Source: Halorubrum sp. BOL3-1 (GTDB lineage: Archaea; Halobacteriota; Halobacteria; Halobacteriales; Haloferacaceae). From it: DNA of 64,000 nt. The notes beneath the pieces are model-generated. The model ran no database searches. It was not told the DNA's origin and saw nothing but the letters and a program-made list of their open reading frames with translations. A program made the position numbers and the translations under genes. The DNA lies in assembly GCF_004114375.1 (NCBI RefSeq), contig NZ_CP034692.1, forward strand, positions 620,001 through 684,000, read 5' to 3'. Position 1 is the first letter of the stretch; each line of letters begins with the position of its first letter. This document shows, piece by piece, positions 43,920 to 52,947 of this stretch.

Positions 43920-44465
43920 CTACTGGTCGACCGCCTCCTTTCGCTTCTCGACGACCTCGACGCCCGTGATTCCGGTGTCGGGGTACCCGCCGTCCGCGTC
44001 CTTCTCGGCCGCCTTCACCATGTCCCAGACCGTGTTGAGTCCCGTCGTGACTCCCTCTAACGCCTCCATCTCGCAGCCGGTCTTCCCGGTGGTCTCGACC
44101 GCGACCGTCAGCTTGATCCGGTCGTCGTCGACCGAGAAGCCGGTGTCGACGTTCGTGATCGGGATCTGGTGACACATCGGGATCGTCTCCCAGGTGTGTT
44201 TCACGGCCTGAACCGCGCCGATCCGAGCGGTCGCCAGCACGTCGCCCTTCTCGACCGCGTCCGCCTCGACCGCGGCGACCGTCTCCGGCGTCAGCCGGAT
44301 CTCGCCGCGCGCGACCGCGCGACGGCCGCTGTCGGGCTTGTCCCCGACGTCGACCATCTGGACGTCGCCGTCGGCGGTCGTGTGCGTCAGTTCGTCGCCG
44401 TCGGCGGTCGTGCGGGCCGAGCCGTCGGGTCCCGCGCTGGTGTCCGTGTCCGCGTCCTCACTCAT
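43920..44465 (-). CDS. moaC: Cyclic pyranopterin monophosphate synthase MoaC
   Basis: This enzyme, about 181 residues, completes cPMP synthesis in molybdenum cofactor biogenesis. Conserved parts are VQMVDVGDKPDSGRRAVARG, KHTWETIPMCHQIPITNV and VETTGKTGCEMEALEGVTTG, plus KAAEKDADGGYPD at the C-terminal active site. The N-terminus has an acidic, partly repeated extension (LTHTTADGD). ATG 44465 is chosen over GTG 44468; it overlaps the previous stop by 8 nt (ATGAGTGA). Confidence 0.93.
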   Translation of the reverse strand: MSEDADTDTSAGPDGSARTTADGDELTHTTADGDVQMVDVGDKPDSGRRAVARGEIRLTPETVAAVEADAVEKGDVLATARIGAVQAVKHTWETIPMCHQIPITNVDTGFSVDDDRIKLTVAVETTGKTGCEMEALEGVTTGLNTVWDMVKAAEKDADGGYPDTGITGVEVVEKRKEAVDQ

Positions 44466-45924
44466 CACGCATCGCCTCCGGCAGCCGGTCGGGTAAGTCC
44501 GTCGCCACCAGCCCGGTCCCGTTCGCGTCAGCGGCGGCGTCGCCCGCGCGCCCGACGGCGTACGCGCCGACCGCGGCCGCCCGAAACGGGTCTGTCACGG
44601 CCGCGAGCGAGCCGACCGTTCCCGCCAGCACGTCGCCGGTCCCGCCGACGGTCATCCCCGGGTTGCCGGTGCGGTTCAGCCGCACGTCGTCGCCGTCCGA
44701 GACCACGTCGACCGGCCCCTTGACGAGGAGCGTGTGGCCGATCTCCGCGGCGAACTCGCGGACCAGTCCGGCGCGTTCGTCGGAGTCGTCGGCGGTCTCG
44801 CCGTCCATGCCGACGAACTCGCCCCGGTGGGGCGTACAGATCAGGTCGGCGTCGGTGTCGACCTCGGGGACGACCGCGAGCGCGTCGGCGTCGACGACGG
44901 CGCGCCCCGCGTAGGTCGTCAGGAACTTCCGGACGAACCCCCGCGTCCCGTCGTCGTTACCGAGTCCCGGTCCGAGCACGACGACGTCGCTGCCGGCCGC
45001 GAGCGATACGACCCGCTCTCGGTGCGAGGGACCGACGCGGTCGCCGGGGAGCGCGCGGACGATGAGGTTCGGTGAGAACCCCTGGACCTCCTGTGCCACC
45101 GACTCGGGGCAGGCGACGCGGACGAGGTCGGCGCCGGCCCGGAACGCCGAGAGCGCCGCGAGCGTCGGCGCGCCCGCGTACGGCCCGCCGCCGACCACGA
45201 GGACCTCGCCGTTCTCGCCCTTGTGCGAGTCCGGGTCGCGGTCGAGTCCGAGGAGGTCGCCGGGGCCGACGTACCGCTCCGCGGCCGTCGGGATCCCGAT
45301 GTCAGCGACCGTGACCTCGGCGTCGAGGCCCGCCAGTCCGGGCTTCTGGTCGTGGAAGGTCACCACGCGGTCGGCGTCGATCGCGCAGGGATCGCCCCCG
45401 CCGCCCCCGCCCGTCGGCTCGCCGGTGTCGGCGTCGATTCCGGAGGGGACGTCGACCGCGACCACCGTCGCGTCGCTCGCGTCGATCGCCTCGGCCGCCG
45501 TGTGTTCAGGTTCGCGGAGCGCCCCCGCCACCCCCGAGCCGAGCATCGCGTCGACGATCACGTCGGGGTCGTCGCCGTCGGGGCCGGTGAGATCGAAACC
45601 GCGCGAGTCGGTGACGGTCTCGGCCGGAATCTCGGCGCGCGCGAGCGCCTCCCAGTTCTCGCGGGCGATATCGGTCCGGATCGTCTCCGGGCGGCCGAGC
45701 AGGCGGACCGCAACGTCGTACTCCGCGAGGAACCGCGCCGCGACCAGGGCGTCGCCGCCGTTGTTCCCGCGGCCGCAGACCAGGGTGACGGTCGCTCCCC
45801 GGTCCGCGACCGCGCGCACCTCGCGGGCGACGGCGTTGCCGGACGACTCCATCAGCTGTTTTCGGGGCACGCCGAGCGCCGCCGCGTTGGCGTCGACGGC
45901 CGCCATGCGGTCGGTCGTGATCAT
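44458..45924 (-). CDS. nnr: Bifunctional NAD(P)HX epimerase/dehydratase
   Basis: The 488-residue fusion repairs hydrated NAD(P)H. The N-terminal epimerase (NnrE, about 1-215) has LMESSGNAVAREV and CGRGNNGGDALVAARFL; the C-terminal dehydratase (NnrD, about 220-485) has HKGENGEVLVVGGG, GPGLGNDDGTRGF and the NPGMTVGGTGDVLAG motif. In a ring insert of Gly (residues near 171-177) a GGGGGGD run lies between the two halves of the epimerase. It precedes moaC and overlaps it by 8 nt. Confidence 0.92.
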   Translation of the reverse strand: MITTDRMAAVDANAAALGVPRKQLMESSGNAVAREVRAVADRGATVTLVCGRGNNGGDALVAARFLAEYDVAVRLLGRPETIRTDIARENWEALARAEIPAETVTDSRGFDLTGPDGDDPDVIVDAMLGSGVAGALREPEHTAAEAIDASDATVVAVDVPSGIDADTGEPTGGGGGGDPCAIDADRVVTFHDQKPGLAGLDAEVTVADIGIPTAAERYVGPGDLLGLDRDPDSHKGENGEVLVVGGGPYAGAPTLAALSAFRAGADLVRVACPESVAQEVQGFSPNLIVRALPGDRVGPSHRERVVSLAAGSDVVVLGPGLGNDDGTRGFVRKFLTTYAGRAVVDADALAVVPEVDTDADLICTPHRGEFVGMDGETADDSDERAGLVREFAAEIGHTLLVKGPVDVVSDGDDVRLNRTGNPGMTVGGTGDVLAGTVGSLAAVTDPFRAAAVGAYAVGRAGDAAADANGTGLVATDLPDRLPEAMRDE

Positions 45925-46062
45925 GTCCGACCGTTCGGGCGCCCGGGGATTAAGCGGGCGGGATCCGGGTTCCGCGGACGACGCCGGCGGGAGCGGGTTC
46001 CGCGGACGACGTCGACCCGATCCGGATTCGTCGCCGTCCGGGCGCCCGCGGCGCCTCGAGAA

Positions 46063-46075
46063 ATGAAAATGTTGA
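46063..46075 (+). promoter_or_regulatory. AT-rich promoter-like site upstream of the short ORF and GT4 gene
   Basis: GAAATGAAAATGTTG is the only AT-rich patch in the 334-bp gap and lies about 33 bp before the ATG at 46101. This spacing points to a leaderless transcript starting at the short ORF. The rest of the gap (45925-46060) holds a direct repeat of GGGTTCCGCGGACGACG and nothing else I can identify. Confidence 0.35.
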
Positions 46076-46100
46076 AGCGGTCAGGTGGAGAATCCCGCAG

Positions 46101-46262
46101 ATGACCGTGGTATCGGCACTACCCCTCGGTGGGGCCGCTTCGCTCCCGGTCCCCGCGGCCGACGCACTCGGGGCGCCGGGCGCGCCCGGCGCGTTCCCTC
46201 CACTCCGAGTCGACCGCGGCGGCCGCGGCCGACCGCGACCGCTCGACCGCCAGACATCATGA
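46101..46262 (+). CDS. Candidate short upstream ORF overlapping the GT4 start
   Basis: A 53-codon ORF from ATG 46101 begins MTVVSALPLGGAASLPVPAA and becomes Pro/Gly then Arg-rich. Its TGA (46260-46262) overlaps the glycosyltransferase ATG (46259-46261) as ATGA, like the real gene pairs here. It is the first ATG after the promoter-like site, so ribosomes would reach it first. Its composition is not clearly protein-like, so it may be a leader ORF or chance. Confidence 0.3.
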   Translation: MTVVSALPLGGAASLPVPAADALGAPGAPGAFPPLRVDRGGRGRPRPLDRQTS

Positions 46263-47323
46263 ACATCGGCTTCTTCACCGACAGCTACTTTCCCGGGGTC
46301 GACGGCGTCACCTACACCATTCAGGCGTGGCGCGACCGGCTCGAAGCGCGGGGCCACGACGTGTACGTGGTCTACCCCGCGAGCAGCCACGAGCCCGACG
46401 ACCGCGAGATTCCGGTCTCCTCGCTGCCGAACCCCCTTTACAGGCAGTACCGCGTCCCCCTCTACCGCCGCCTGTCGACGCTCCCCGACCTCGACGTCGT
46501 CCACTGTCACGGCCCGGCGTCGACCGGACTGATGGGACTCCGCTACGCGAAGCGGTGCGGCGCGACGTCGGTGTACACCCACCACACCCCCGTCGAGGAC
46601 TACTTCGTTCAGGGGCTCAAGTCCGAGCGGCTCGCCGCGCTCGCCGGGAAGGCGTACGTCGCCTACGAGAACCGGTTCCTGGGCGCGTTCGACTGCGTCA
46701 CGGCCTCGACCTCGCGGATCCGCCGCGACGTGGACCCGCACAAGCTCCCCGTCGGCATCGAGATGGACCGCTTCCGTCCCGGCGAGAATGCTCGGGTCGA
46801 CGCGCTCACGACCGACGGCGGGCCGACCGCGGCCGACGCCCCGGTGATCGGGTACAGCGGACGGATGACCCACAACAAGAACGTCGACGAGATCATCCGG
46901 CTCGCGGAGCGGCTACCCGAGCTGCGGTTCGAGCTGGTCGGGGAGGGACCGGTCCGCGCAGAGCTGGAGGCGAACGCGCCCGCGAACGCCCGGTTCCACG
47001 ACTTCCTTCCGCGTGAGGACCTCCCCGACTTCTACGGCGCGCTCGACGTCTTCGTCACGGCCTCGACGTGCGACACGCTGGGTCTCTCGACGCTCGAAGC
47101 GAACGCCTGCGGCACCCCGGTCGCCGCCGCGGACGTGGCGCCGTTCGACGAGACGATCGGTCCCGAGAACGGCGAGCGGTTCGCGCTGCGCGACCTCGAC
47201 GACATGGAGCGGGCGGTCCGCGACTGCCTCGACGGCGACAGGGACACCCGCGCCGCGGTCGAGCGGTTCTCCGTCTCCGAGACGATAGACGAGCTCGAAT
47301 CCATCTACGGGGTGACCGCGTAG
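46259..47323 (+). CDS. Glycosyltransferase family 4
   Basis: The 354-residue GT-B enzyme starts at ATG 46259 (MNIGFFTDSYFPGVDGVTYT), the usual N-terminus with the Gly-rich acceptor loop. HCHGPASTGLMGLRYAKR follows, and the C-terminal domain has IGYSGRMTHNKNVDEII and the donor motif in FVTASTCDTLGLSTLEANACG. It resembles enzymes that add mannose or glucose to lipids or glycans. Its stop directly abuts the DUF2070 gene start, which suggests joint function at the membrane. The substrate is unknown. Confidence 0.88.
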   Translation: MNIGFFTDSYFPGVDGVTYTIQAWRDRLEARGHDVYVVYPASSHEPDDREIPVSSLPNPLYRQYRVPLYRRLSTLPDLDVVHCHGPASTGLMGLRYAKRCGATSVYTHHTPVEDYFVQGLKSERLAALAGKAYVAYENRFLGAFDCVTASTSRIRRDVDPHKLPVGIEMDRFRPGENARVDALTTDGGPTAADAPVIGYSGRMTHNKNVDEIIRLAERLPELRFELVGEGPVRAELEANAPANARFHDFLPREDLPDFYGALDVFVTASTCDTLGLSTLEANACGTPVAAADVAPFDETIGPENGERFALRDLDDMERAVRDCLDGDRDTRAAVERFSVSETIDELESIYGVTA

Positions 47324-49066
47324 ATGGGCGCGGACAACGTCGACGCCTTCCAGCGGCTCGTCTTTTCCGTGCCGCGGCTTCGTGTTCAGGCGGCCGCGCT
47401 CGCCGTCCTCAGCGCGGTCTATGGGATCGCCACCGTCGCGGCGATAACGCTTTTCACGCCGTTCGCGCCGGACCCATCTCGGATCGTGCCGGTGGCGGTC
47501 CTCATCTTTCTGGTCCCGTTCGTCGCCGCCGCCGAACTCTTCCCTCGCGTCCTCGACGGCTATCCGCGGTCGTGGAGCTACTTCCTCGCGCTCACCTCGC
47601 AGCTCGTCCTGTTCGTGTACGCCTTGGTGCTCTCCGGCGCGAACGACGTCGGGAACGCGTGGAGCATCATCTGGCTGAGCTTCATCACGCTGTACCTGAT
47701 CAACATCCTGGTGCTCGTCGTCTCGACCGGCATCGACCGGTCCGCCCGTGTCCTGCTCGTGTCGCTCGCGGAGCCGGCGGCGCTCATCGCCGCCTTCTAC
47801 GCGCTCGGCGGGAGCGAGTTCGGCTTCGCGACGTACCGCCACGTCTTCGCGTTCGCCTCGCTGGGAATCGCCGCCGGGTTCCTCGTGTTGGTCCTCGTCG
47901 TCGTCGACTACCTGATCCGGAGCAACACGGACGTCTCCGCGTTCGCGCTCACCTCCGGTCTCCTCAGAAACGACCGGGAGTCGCTCGACTTAGGCGTCGA
48001 GGCTCGCCCGTTCGTTGAGACGTTCGCCGTCGACAACGGCGACCGCCTCACCGTCGCGGCCCCCTGGGTCCACCCCGGTCCACTCGGCGGGTTCGGCGGG
48101 GGCCAGCTGAGCGGGAACCTGATCGACGCGCTGAACGGCGACGCCGGGAGCGCGACGGAAGACGCCGGAAGCGCGACGGAAGACAGCGATCGAACGGCCG
48201 ACGACCGCGTTCACGACGGCTCGGCCGGGTTCTTTTTTCACGTCCCGTGTACGCACAAGGAGGACCTCTCGGACCCGGCCGACGCGGAGCGGATCCTCGA
48301 CGCGGTGGCGGAGCCGGACCGGACCGGGCGCGCCTCGCGGCTCGTCACCGAGTCGTACGGCGAGCGGGAGGGGTACGCCGACGTCCGGTTCCGCGGCCGC
48401 CGGATCGGGGACAAAGAGGTGATCGTCCTCCACGGCGAGGGGATCGACGACTACGACATCGGCGTGTTCATGCGCGACATCGACCACGACGAGGTGCTGT
48501 TGATCGACCAGCACAGACACGACATCCAGAACGGACCCGACGCCGAGATCCAGCACGGCTCCGCGGAGGCGAACCACCTGAAACGCGCGTTCGACGACTT
48601 CCGCGAGCGGCTCGCGGAGGAACCCCTCGACGACTACGCGGCCGGGTTCGCGCTGGCGGGCTCGGACCAGCACGCGCTGGCGTTCGTCGAGGAAGTGGAC
48701 GGCGAGGAGGTCCTCTGGGTCGGCGTCGACACGAACGGACTCACCCCGGACGTGCGGGCGACTGCCGACGCGTACCGCGACGGATTCGACGCGGTGATCC
48801 CCTTCTCGACGGACACTCACGCGTCGATCCACGAGCTGGCGAACGCCCGCGAGTCCGACGTCGACGCCATCGAGCGCGCGGTCGACAGCGCGGTCGACGA
48901 CGTCGCGCCCGCGACCGTGGGACTGGCCAGCCGTCGGACGGCGCCGGTGAAGCTCCTGAAGAACGACTACAACGGGCTGGTGTTCAGCGTCAACATACTC
49001 ATCCGGCTGACGGTCATCTCGCTCGCGACGCTGTACGTCCTGCTCGTGTTGTGGCTGTTCTTCTGA
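47324..49066 (+). CDS. DUF2070 polytopic membrane protein
   Basis: The 580-residue protein has about six to seven N-terminal helices (residues 18-205), a large soluble domain (about 215-550) and one C-terminal helix (LTVISLATLYVLLVLWLFF). DUF2070 is an archaeal family without known function. The soluble part contains HPGPLGGFGGGQLSGNLIDAL and CTHKEDLSDP with conserved His and Asp that could bind metal, plus a short in-frame duplication (DAGSATED twice, near residue 270). It starts right after the GT4 stop. Confidence 0.85.
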   Translation: MGADNVDAFQRLVFSVPRLRVQAAALAVLSAVYGIATVAAITLFTPFAPDPSRIVPVAVLIFLVPFVAAAELFPRVLDGYPRSWSYFLALTSQLVLFVYALVLSGANDVGNAWSIIWLSFITLYLINILVLVVSTGIDRSARVLLVSLAEPAALIAAFYALGGSEFGFATYRHVFAFASLGIAAGFLVLVLVVVDYLIRSNTDVSAFALTSGLLRNDRESLDLGVEARPFVETFAVDNGDRLTVAAPWVHPGPLGGFGGGQLSGNLIDALNGDAGSATEDAGSATEDSDRTADDRVHDGSAGFFFHVPCTHKEDLSDPADAERILDAVAEPDRTGRASRLVTESYGEREGYADVRFRGRRIGDKEVIVLHGEGIDDYDIGVFMRDIDHDEVLLIDQHRHDIQNGPDAEIQHGSAEANHLKRAFDDFRERLAEEPLDDYAAGFALAGSDQHALAFVEEVDGEEVLWVGVDTNGLTPDVRATADAYRDGFDAVIPFSTDTHASIHELANARESDVDAIERAVDSAVDDVAPATVGLASRRTAPVKLLKNDYNGLVFSVNILIRLTVISLATLYVLLVLWLFF

Positions 49067-49148
49067 GAAGGCCGACCCCGAGACCGCCGGAGGTGGCTGG
49101 GTCTCACTCGCTCCGAACGCTTTTCGCTTCCCGCGGAGACTCCGAGAT

Positions 49149-49622
49149 GTGTCCCCGAAAGCCCTCCTCGGTTCCGGCCGAGCCGGTCGCCGCACGCTCG
49201 GGGCGGCAGCGGTCGCCGTCGCGACCGCGTCGGTCCCCGTGGTCCTGCCGTGGGAGCCGATACGGACGGCCGGCGGGCACTCGATCTGGGCCGTCCTCGT
49301 CGCGGTCGGTCCCGCCCTCGCGGCCCGCGCCGGCCGGCGTTGAGCCGGCCTCGCAGCCGGCCGGGGCGCCACCCTCCTCGCGACCTGCTGGATCTTCGTG
49401 ATCCCCCCGCTCGCGGCGCTCGTCCGCGGCGATACGTTCGGCACCGGCGGCTACGCGGTCCCGCGGCCGTCCGCAGTCGGACTGGACCCGCGCGCCGAAC
49501 TCCTGACCGGACTCCGGGTCGGGCCGGTCGTCGCTGCGGCGGTCGCGCTCGTCCTCTGGAGCGCGGCGTACGAACTCGGCGCGGCGCTGCGTCGACGTTC
49601 GGACCAGTCGCTCGACGCGTGA
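49149..49622 (+). pseudogene. Four-helix membrane protein gene interrupted by an in-frame TGA
   Basis: From GTG 49149 the frame encodes 64 residues, stops at TGA 49341-49343, and continues in the same frame for another 93 codons to TGA 49620-49622. The two halves together make about 157 residues with four hydrophobic helices (for instance LLATCWIFVIPPLAALV and VVAAAVALVLWSAAYEL). The codon before is CGT in an Arg-rich turn, and a CGA to TGA change would explain the stop. It is either a recent nonsense mutant or two small proteins; the first is likelier. Function unknown. Confidence 0.55.
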
Positions 49623-49784
49623 GTCCCCGTCCTACTCGAACGCCTCCCGCTCTACTGGCATTATTGAAATTCTCTGTGTTTGATAATTTACGTTCCGAAT
49701 CGCTCAATACAGACGAACGACCCAACATGGGACACACCGGCGTATCTAACAGTTGGCAAGACAGACGTACAAGGTACAGAGCTT

Positions 49785-51557
49785 CTATTCAGTATCAACC
49801 GCGACACCAGTAAACTCGAACCGTGCCCCGCCATTGGAACCTTCCGTGATATGGATATCCCACCCATGAGCTTCAACAATTTGACTCACAATTGAGAGCC
49901 CGAACCCTGTCCCAGCTTGCGTCGTTGTGTACCCAGCGTCAAACACATTATCTCGCTCATCTTCAGGAATCCCTGGCCCGTCATCTTCAATATAGAACCC
50001 GTCCGCAAGCCCACCAACAGTGATACCGACTCCTGGCCCTCCATGTTCAGCTGCGTTTCGGAACACGTTCTCAAGTAACTGTATGAGCCGGCTCCGATCC
50101 GCTTGGATAGTGTACCTACCTCCCGTCTGGAGAGTCGCCTCAGCTGTCTCAACGTTTTGCCAGCAATCGTTGGCTACCTCTGTAAGATCCGCTGACTGTA
50201 CGCTACGTATCTGATCGCCTACACGAGCTAATTGGAGCAGATCACCGATCAGATCATCCATCCGCGTGAGCGCACGCTCAACAGTATCGATTCGGTTACT
50301 CTCACACTCCTCACGCAGGAGCTTCAAATTGCCTTCCGCGACGTTGAGTGGGTTCCGGAGGTCATGGCTGACAATGCTCGCGAACTCATCAAGCCGTTTA
50401 TTCCGACGTTCCAGTTCACCTTCTCGTTGCTTTCGGTCAGAGATATCCCGCAGTATTCCCACAGACCCGTTGAACGACTCTCCCTCATACGGGAGGACCG
50501 CCATGTGATCCTCACAAGGGATTGACTCACCGCTTTTTGATCGAATTTCCGTTTCAAAGTAGACACCGTCGGGTCCATCAGCTGAAAGGATCCGCCCGAG
50601 ATTATTCAGCCCCTGCTCTACAGATTGTTCATCTTTGATTATTGCTACATCACTTCCTATCACCTCGTCGAATTCATACCCGAACGTCTCGACGAAAGAC
50701 TCATTGACGAATTGAAATTGTCCGTCCTCGTCGAGGACATACACTGGATCATTTAACGCCTCTACGAGCGTACGATACCGATTGAGTTGTTCCTCGGATT
50801 CTATCTGATCAGAGATGTCCCTCACCGTACAGATCGTTGCGTCGCCCTCGGTTGCGGATATAATACAGTCCTGTGTAAATATCGTGCCGTCGACGCGACG
50901 GCCAGTCGTTCGCCCGTGCCAGTATCCGTGTTCTTCGACAGTATGAAAGATTTCAGCACGGACGTACTCCGCTTCATCCTCCGGGTACAGCGTCGTCCAG
51001 TGTTCACCGATTAATTCTTCGGGCTCAGTACGGTAAATATCGGCATACGCTTGGTTCACACTAATATAATAGCCGTCTGAATCAAGAATTCCGATTCCTT
51101 CTCGTGCAGTTTCAATAGCTTCTAATTGTTGTTGCTGCCGTCGCTGTGCGCGAGCCCGCTCAACGAGTGTCCCGATACGATTTGCCAGCACCGTGTACTG
51201 GCCGGTACCACGTTCTTTTTGAAGATAGTCAGATGCGCCGGCCGCAATAGCGTCGCTGGCGACTTCCTCAGAGCCTTTGCCTGTGTACAAAATAAACGGA
51301 AGGGCAGAATATTTTTTACGGACGGTTTCGAGGAACTCTATTCCGTCCATCTTCGGCATATCGTAATCGGAGATTACACAATCGAACGTAGCGTCGGCAA
51401 GGCACGCAAGCCCATCGCTGGCACTGGGTGTAGTTTCAACATTGAGTCGGTCGTCTTCGCGTTCCAGAAAGGCTGCAGCAGTGTCGGCGAAATCCGGCTC
51501 GTCATCGACATGGAGAACGTCGATCGTCTGTTCCGGATTCAAGCCAGCCGGTAGCAT
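49785..51557 (-). CDS. Hybrid histidine kinase: receiver, two PAS domains, HisKA, HATPase
   Basis: The 590-residue soluble protein from ATG 51557 (MLPAGLNPEQ; GTG 51581 is possible) has a receiver with phospho-acceptor D64 (VISDYDMPKMDG), PAS domains at about 145-255 and 263-378, a HisKA box with H398 (FASIVSHDLRNPLN), the N box at N501 (VFRNAAEH) and G boxes IEDDGPGIPEDE and TGFGLSIVSQIV. No membrane helix is seen, so it senses a cytoplasmic or redox signal through PAS. The gene is clearly AT-richer, with codons such as AAT and TTA, unlike its neighbours, suggesting transfer. Confidence 0.92.
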   Translation of the reverse strand: MLPAGLNPEQTIDVLHVDDEPDFADTAAAFLEREDDRLNVETTPSASDGLACLADATFDCVISDYDMPKMDGIEFLETVRKKYSALPFILYTGKGSEEVASDAIAAGASDYLQKERGTGQYTVLANRIGTLVERARAQRRQQQQLEAIETAREGIGILDSDGYYISVNQAYADIYRTEPEELIGEHWTTLYPEDEAEYVRAEIFHTVEEHGYWHGRTTGRRVDGTIFTQDCIISATEGDATICTVRDISDQIESEEQLNRYRTLVEALNDPVYVLDEDGQFQFVNESFVETFGYEFDEVIGSDVAIIKDEQSVEQGLNNLGRILSADGPDGVYFETEIRSKSGESIPCEDHMAVLPYEGESFNGSVGILRDISDRKQREGELERRNKRLDEFASIVSHDLRNPLNVAEGNLKLLREECESNRIDTVERALTRMDDLIGDLLQLARVGDQIRSVQSADLTEVANDCWQNVETAEATLQTGGRYTIQADRSRLIQLLENVFRNAAEHGGPGVGITVGGLADGFYIEDDGPGIPEDERDNVFDAGYTTTQAGTGFGLSIVSQIVEAHGWDIHITEGSNGGARFEFTGVAVDTE

Positions 51558-51793
51558 GGTATACGATACTAACGTTCGCACATATTAGAACCCATGATAT
51601 AAATTCCATAATATAAAAATTAAAAAAAGCGTTTGGAAGGAGGGCTTCATGCTGTATGCGCGTCCTGTATCTTTCGCGGCAATCTAACATTATCTGGAAC
51701 TGGTACGACTCTCGGCGGTCAAATCGCACTCTTCAGCGACCGGCTGTTTCAGACGAGAACGCATCTGAAGAAGAGGATTTCAGCGGAGCCGCC
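51558..51793. other. AT-rich intergenic region upstream of the kinase
   Basis: The 236 bp include several A/T runs (near 51592-51630) that can supply the kinase promoter on the minus strand. No ORF here shows coding character; the GC content rises again after 51790 where the flippase-like gene ends. Confidence 0.4.
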
Positions 51794-52807
51794 CTACTCG
51801 AACGCCTTGACGCCCAGCGCGGACGCCGACGCGCCGCCAACGACCATCGGGAGCCAGTAGACCGCGCCGCGGAAGACGAAGACCGCGGCGGTGACCGCGG
51901 ACGCGGCGACCCCGGTCGTGGGAACGAGCAGGCCGACGAGCGCGGCCTCGATACCGCCGAGTCCGCCGGGGAGCGGCGTCGCGCCCGCCACGTACGACAG
52001 CGGGACGACGAAGACGGGGATCAGCGGCGATATCGGATGGCCGACCGCGGCGAACGCGACCGTGAGCGCGGCCGCCTGAAACAGCCAGCCGACGAGCGAT
52101 AGCGCGACGATCCCGAGGAGTCGTCGCCGGTCGGTGCCGACGCGTTCGATGTCGGCGAAAAAGTTTCTCAACCGGTCTGCGAGTCCGGCCTCGACGGTCT
52201 CGGCGTCGAAGCGGTCGAACCGGCCGAGGAAGGGGCCGACGGCGCCCGGGAAGTAGTCGATGACCGCGACTCGGTAGCGCCAGACGAGGGCGATCGCCGT
52301 GACGATTCCGGCGATCAGCGCGACCGCGCTCGCGACAGCGAACTCGACGCGCTCCTCGACCGCGGCCGTGGCCGCGTACGAACCCACTCCGAGGAAGACG
52401 AGCGACACCGAGGGGACGACGTTGAGCACGTCGACGCTCGCGATGCCGACGAGTCCCGTCTCGTAGCGCGCCTCCCCGACCTTCGAGATGAGCGCCGCGG
52501 CGACCGGCTCCCCGCCCGCCTGCCCGAACGGGGTGACGTTGTTCGCGAAGGCGGCGCCGCTGTACACGAGGAACGCGGTCGCGACCGACATCTCGAGGTC
52601 GAGCGCGCCCAGCACGGCCCGCAGCATGAGGCTCCACGCGGCGAGCCAACAGAGACCGAGTCCGGCGGTCGCGACGACGAGGACCGGGTCCGCAGCCGCG
52701 AGCGCGTCGACGACGCGATCGACCCCGACGACGACGAAGAGCAGCGTGAGGAGGACGACCGCCCCGCCCGTCCCGAGTATCAGCGCGCGCCGTTGCGGGC
52801 CGTCCAT
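51794..52807 (-). CDS. Flippase-like membrane protein (lysylphosphatidylglycerol synthase TM-region family)
   Basis: The 337-residue protein has about eight hydrophobic helices and the family pattern: SGAAFANNVTPFGQAGGEPVA near residue 83 and the C-terminal SYVAGATPLPGGLGGIEAAL. Members resemble the MprF flippase part and are often next to glycosyltransferases, where they are thought to move lipid-linked sugars or lipids. Close to it lie a sulfatase-like protein and a GT4 enzyme on the opposite strand. The transported lipid is unknown. Confidence 0.85.
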   Translation of the reverse strand: MDGPQRRALILGTGGAVVLLTLLFVVVGVDRVVDALAAADPVLVVATAGLGLCWLAAWSLMLRAVLGALDLEMSVATAFLVYSGAAFANNVTPFGQAGGEPVAAALISKVGEARYETGLVGIASVDVLNVVPSVSLVFLGVGSYAATAAVEERVEFAVASAVALIAGIVTAIALVWRYRVAVIDYFPGAVGPFLGRFDRFDAETVEAGLADRLRNFFADIERVGTDRRRLLGIVALSLVGWLFQAAALTVAFAAVGHPISPLIPVFVVPLSYVAGATPLPGGLGGIEAALVGLLVPTTGVAASAVTAAVFVFRGAVYWLPMVVGGASASALGVKAFE

Positions 52808-52947
52808 AGGCGACGTGGCGCGGTAGCGAACTTGAAACGTCTGCTTCGCGTCCGCCCCGCGGGGCGGCCGGCTCGACCTCAGGGTCGACTCCCCCGCGGG
52901 AAACCGAAAGGGAATACATACGTACCGGCGGGCCGACGGACCACCCG

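Noticed and set aside
45967-46010. Direct repeat GGGTTCCGCGGACGACG in the nnr-GT4 gap
   Set aside because: Only two copies 24 bp apart, without symmetry or promoter context; probably a small local duplication.
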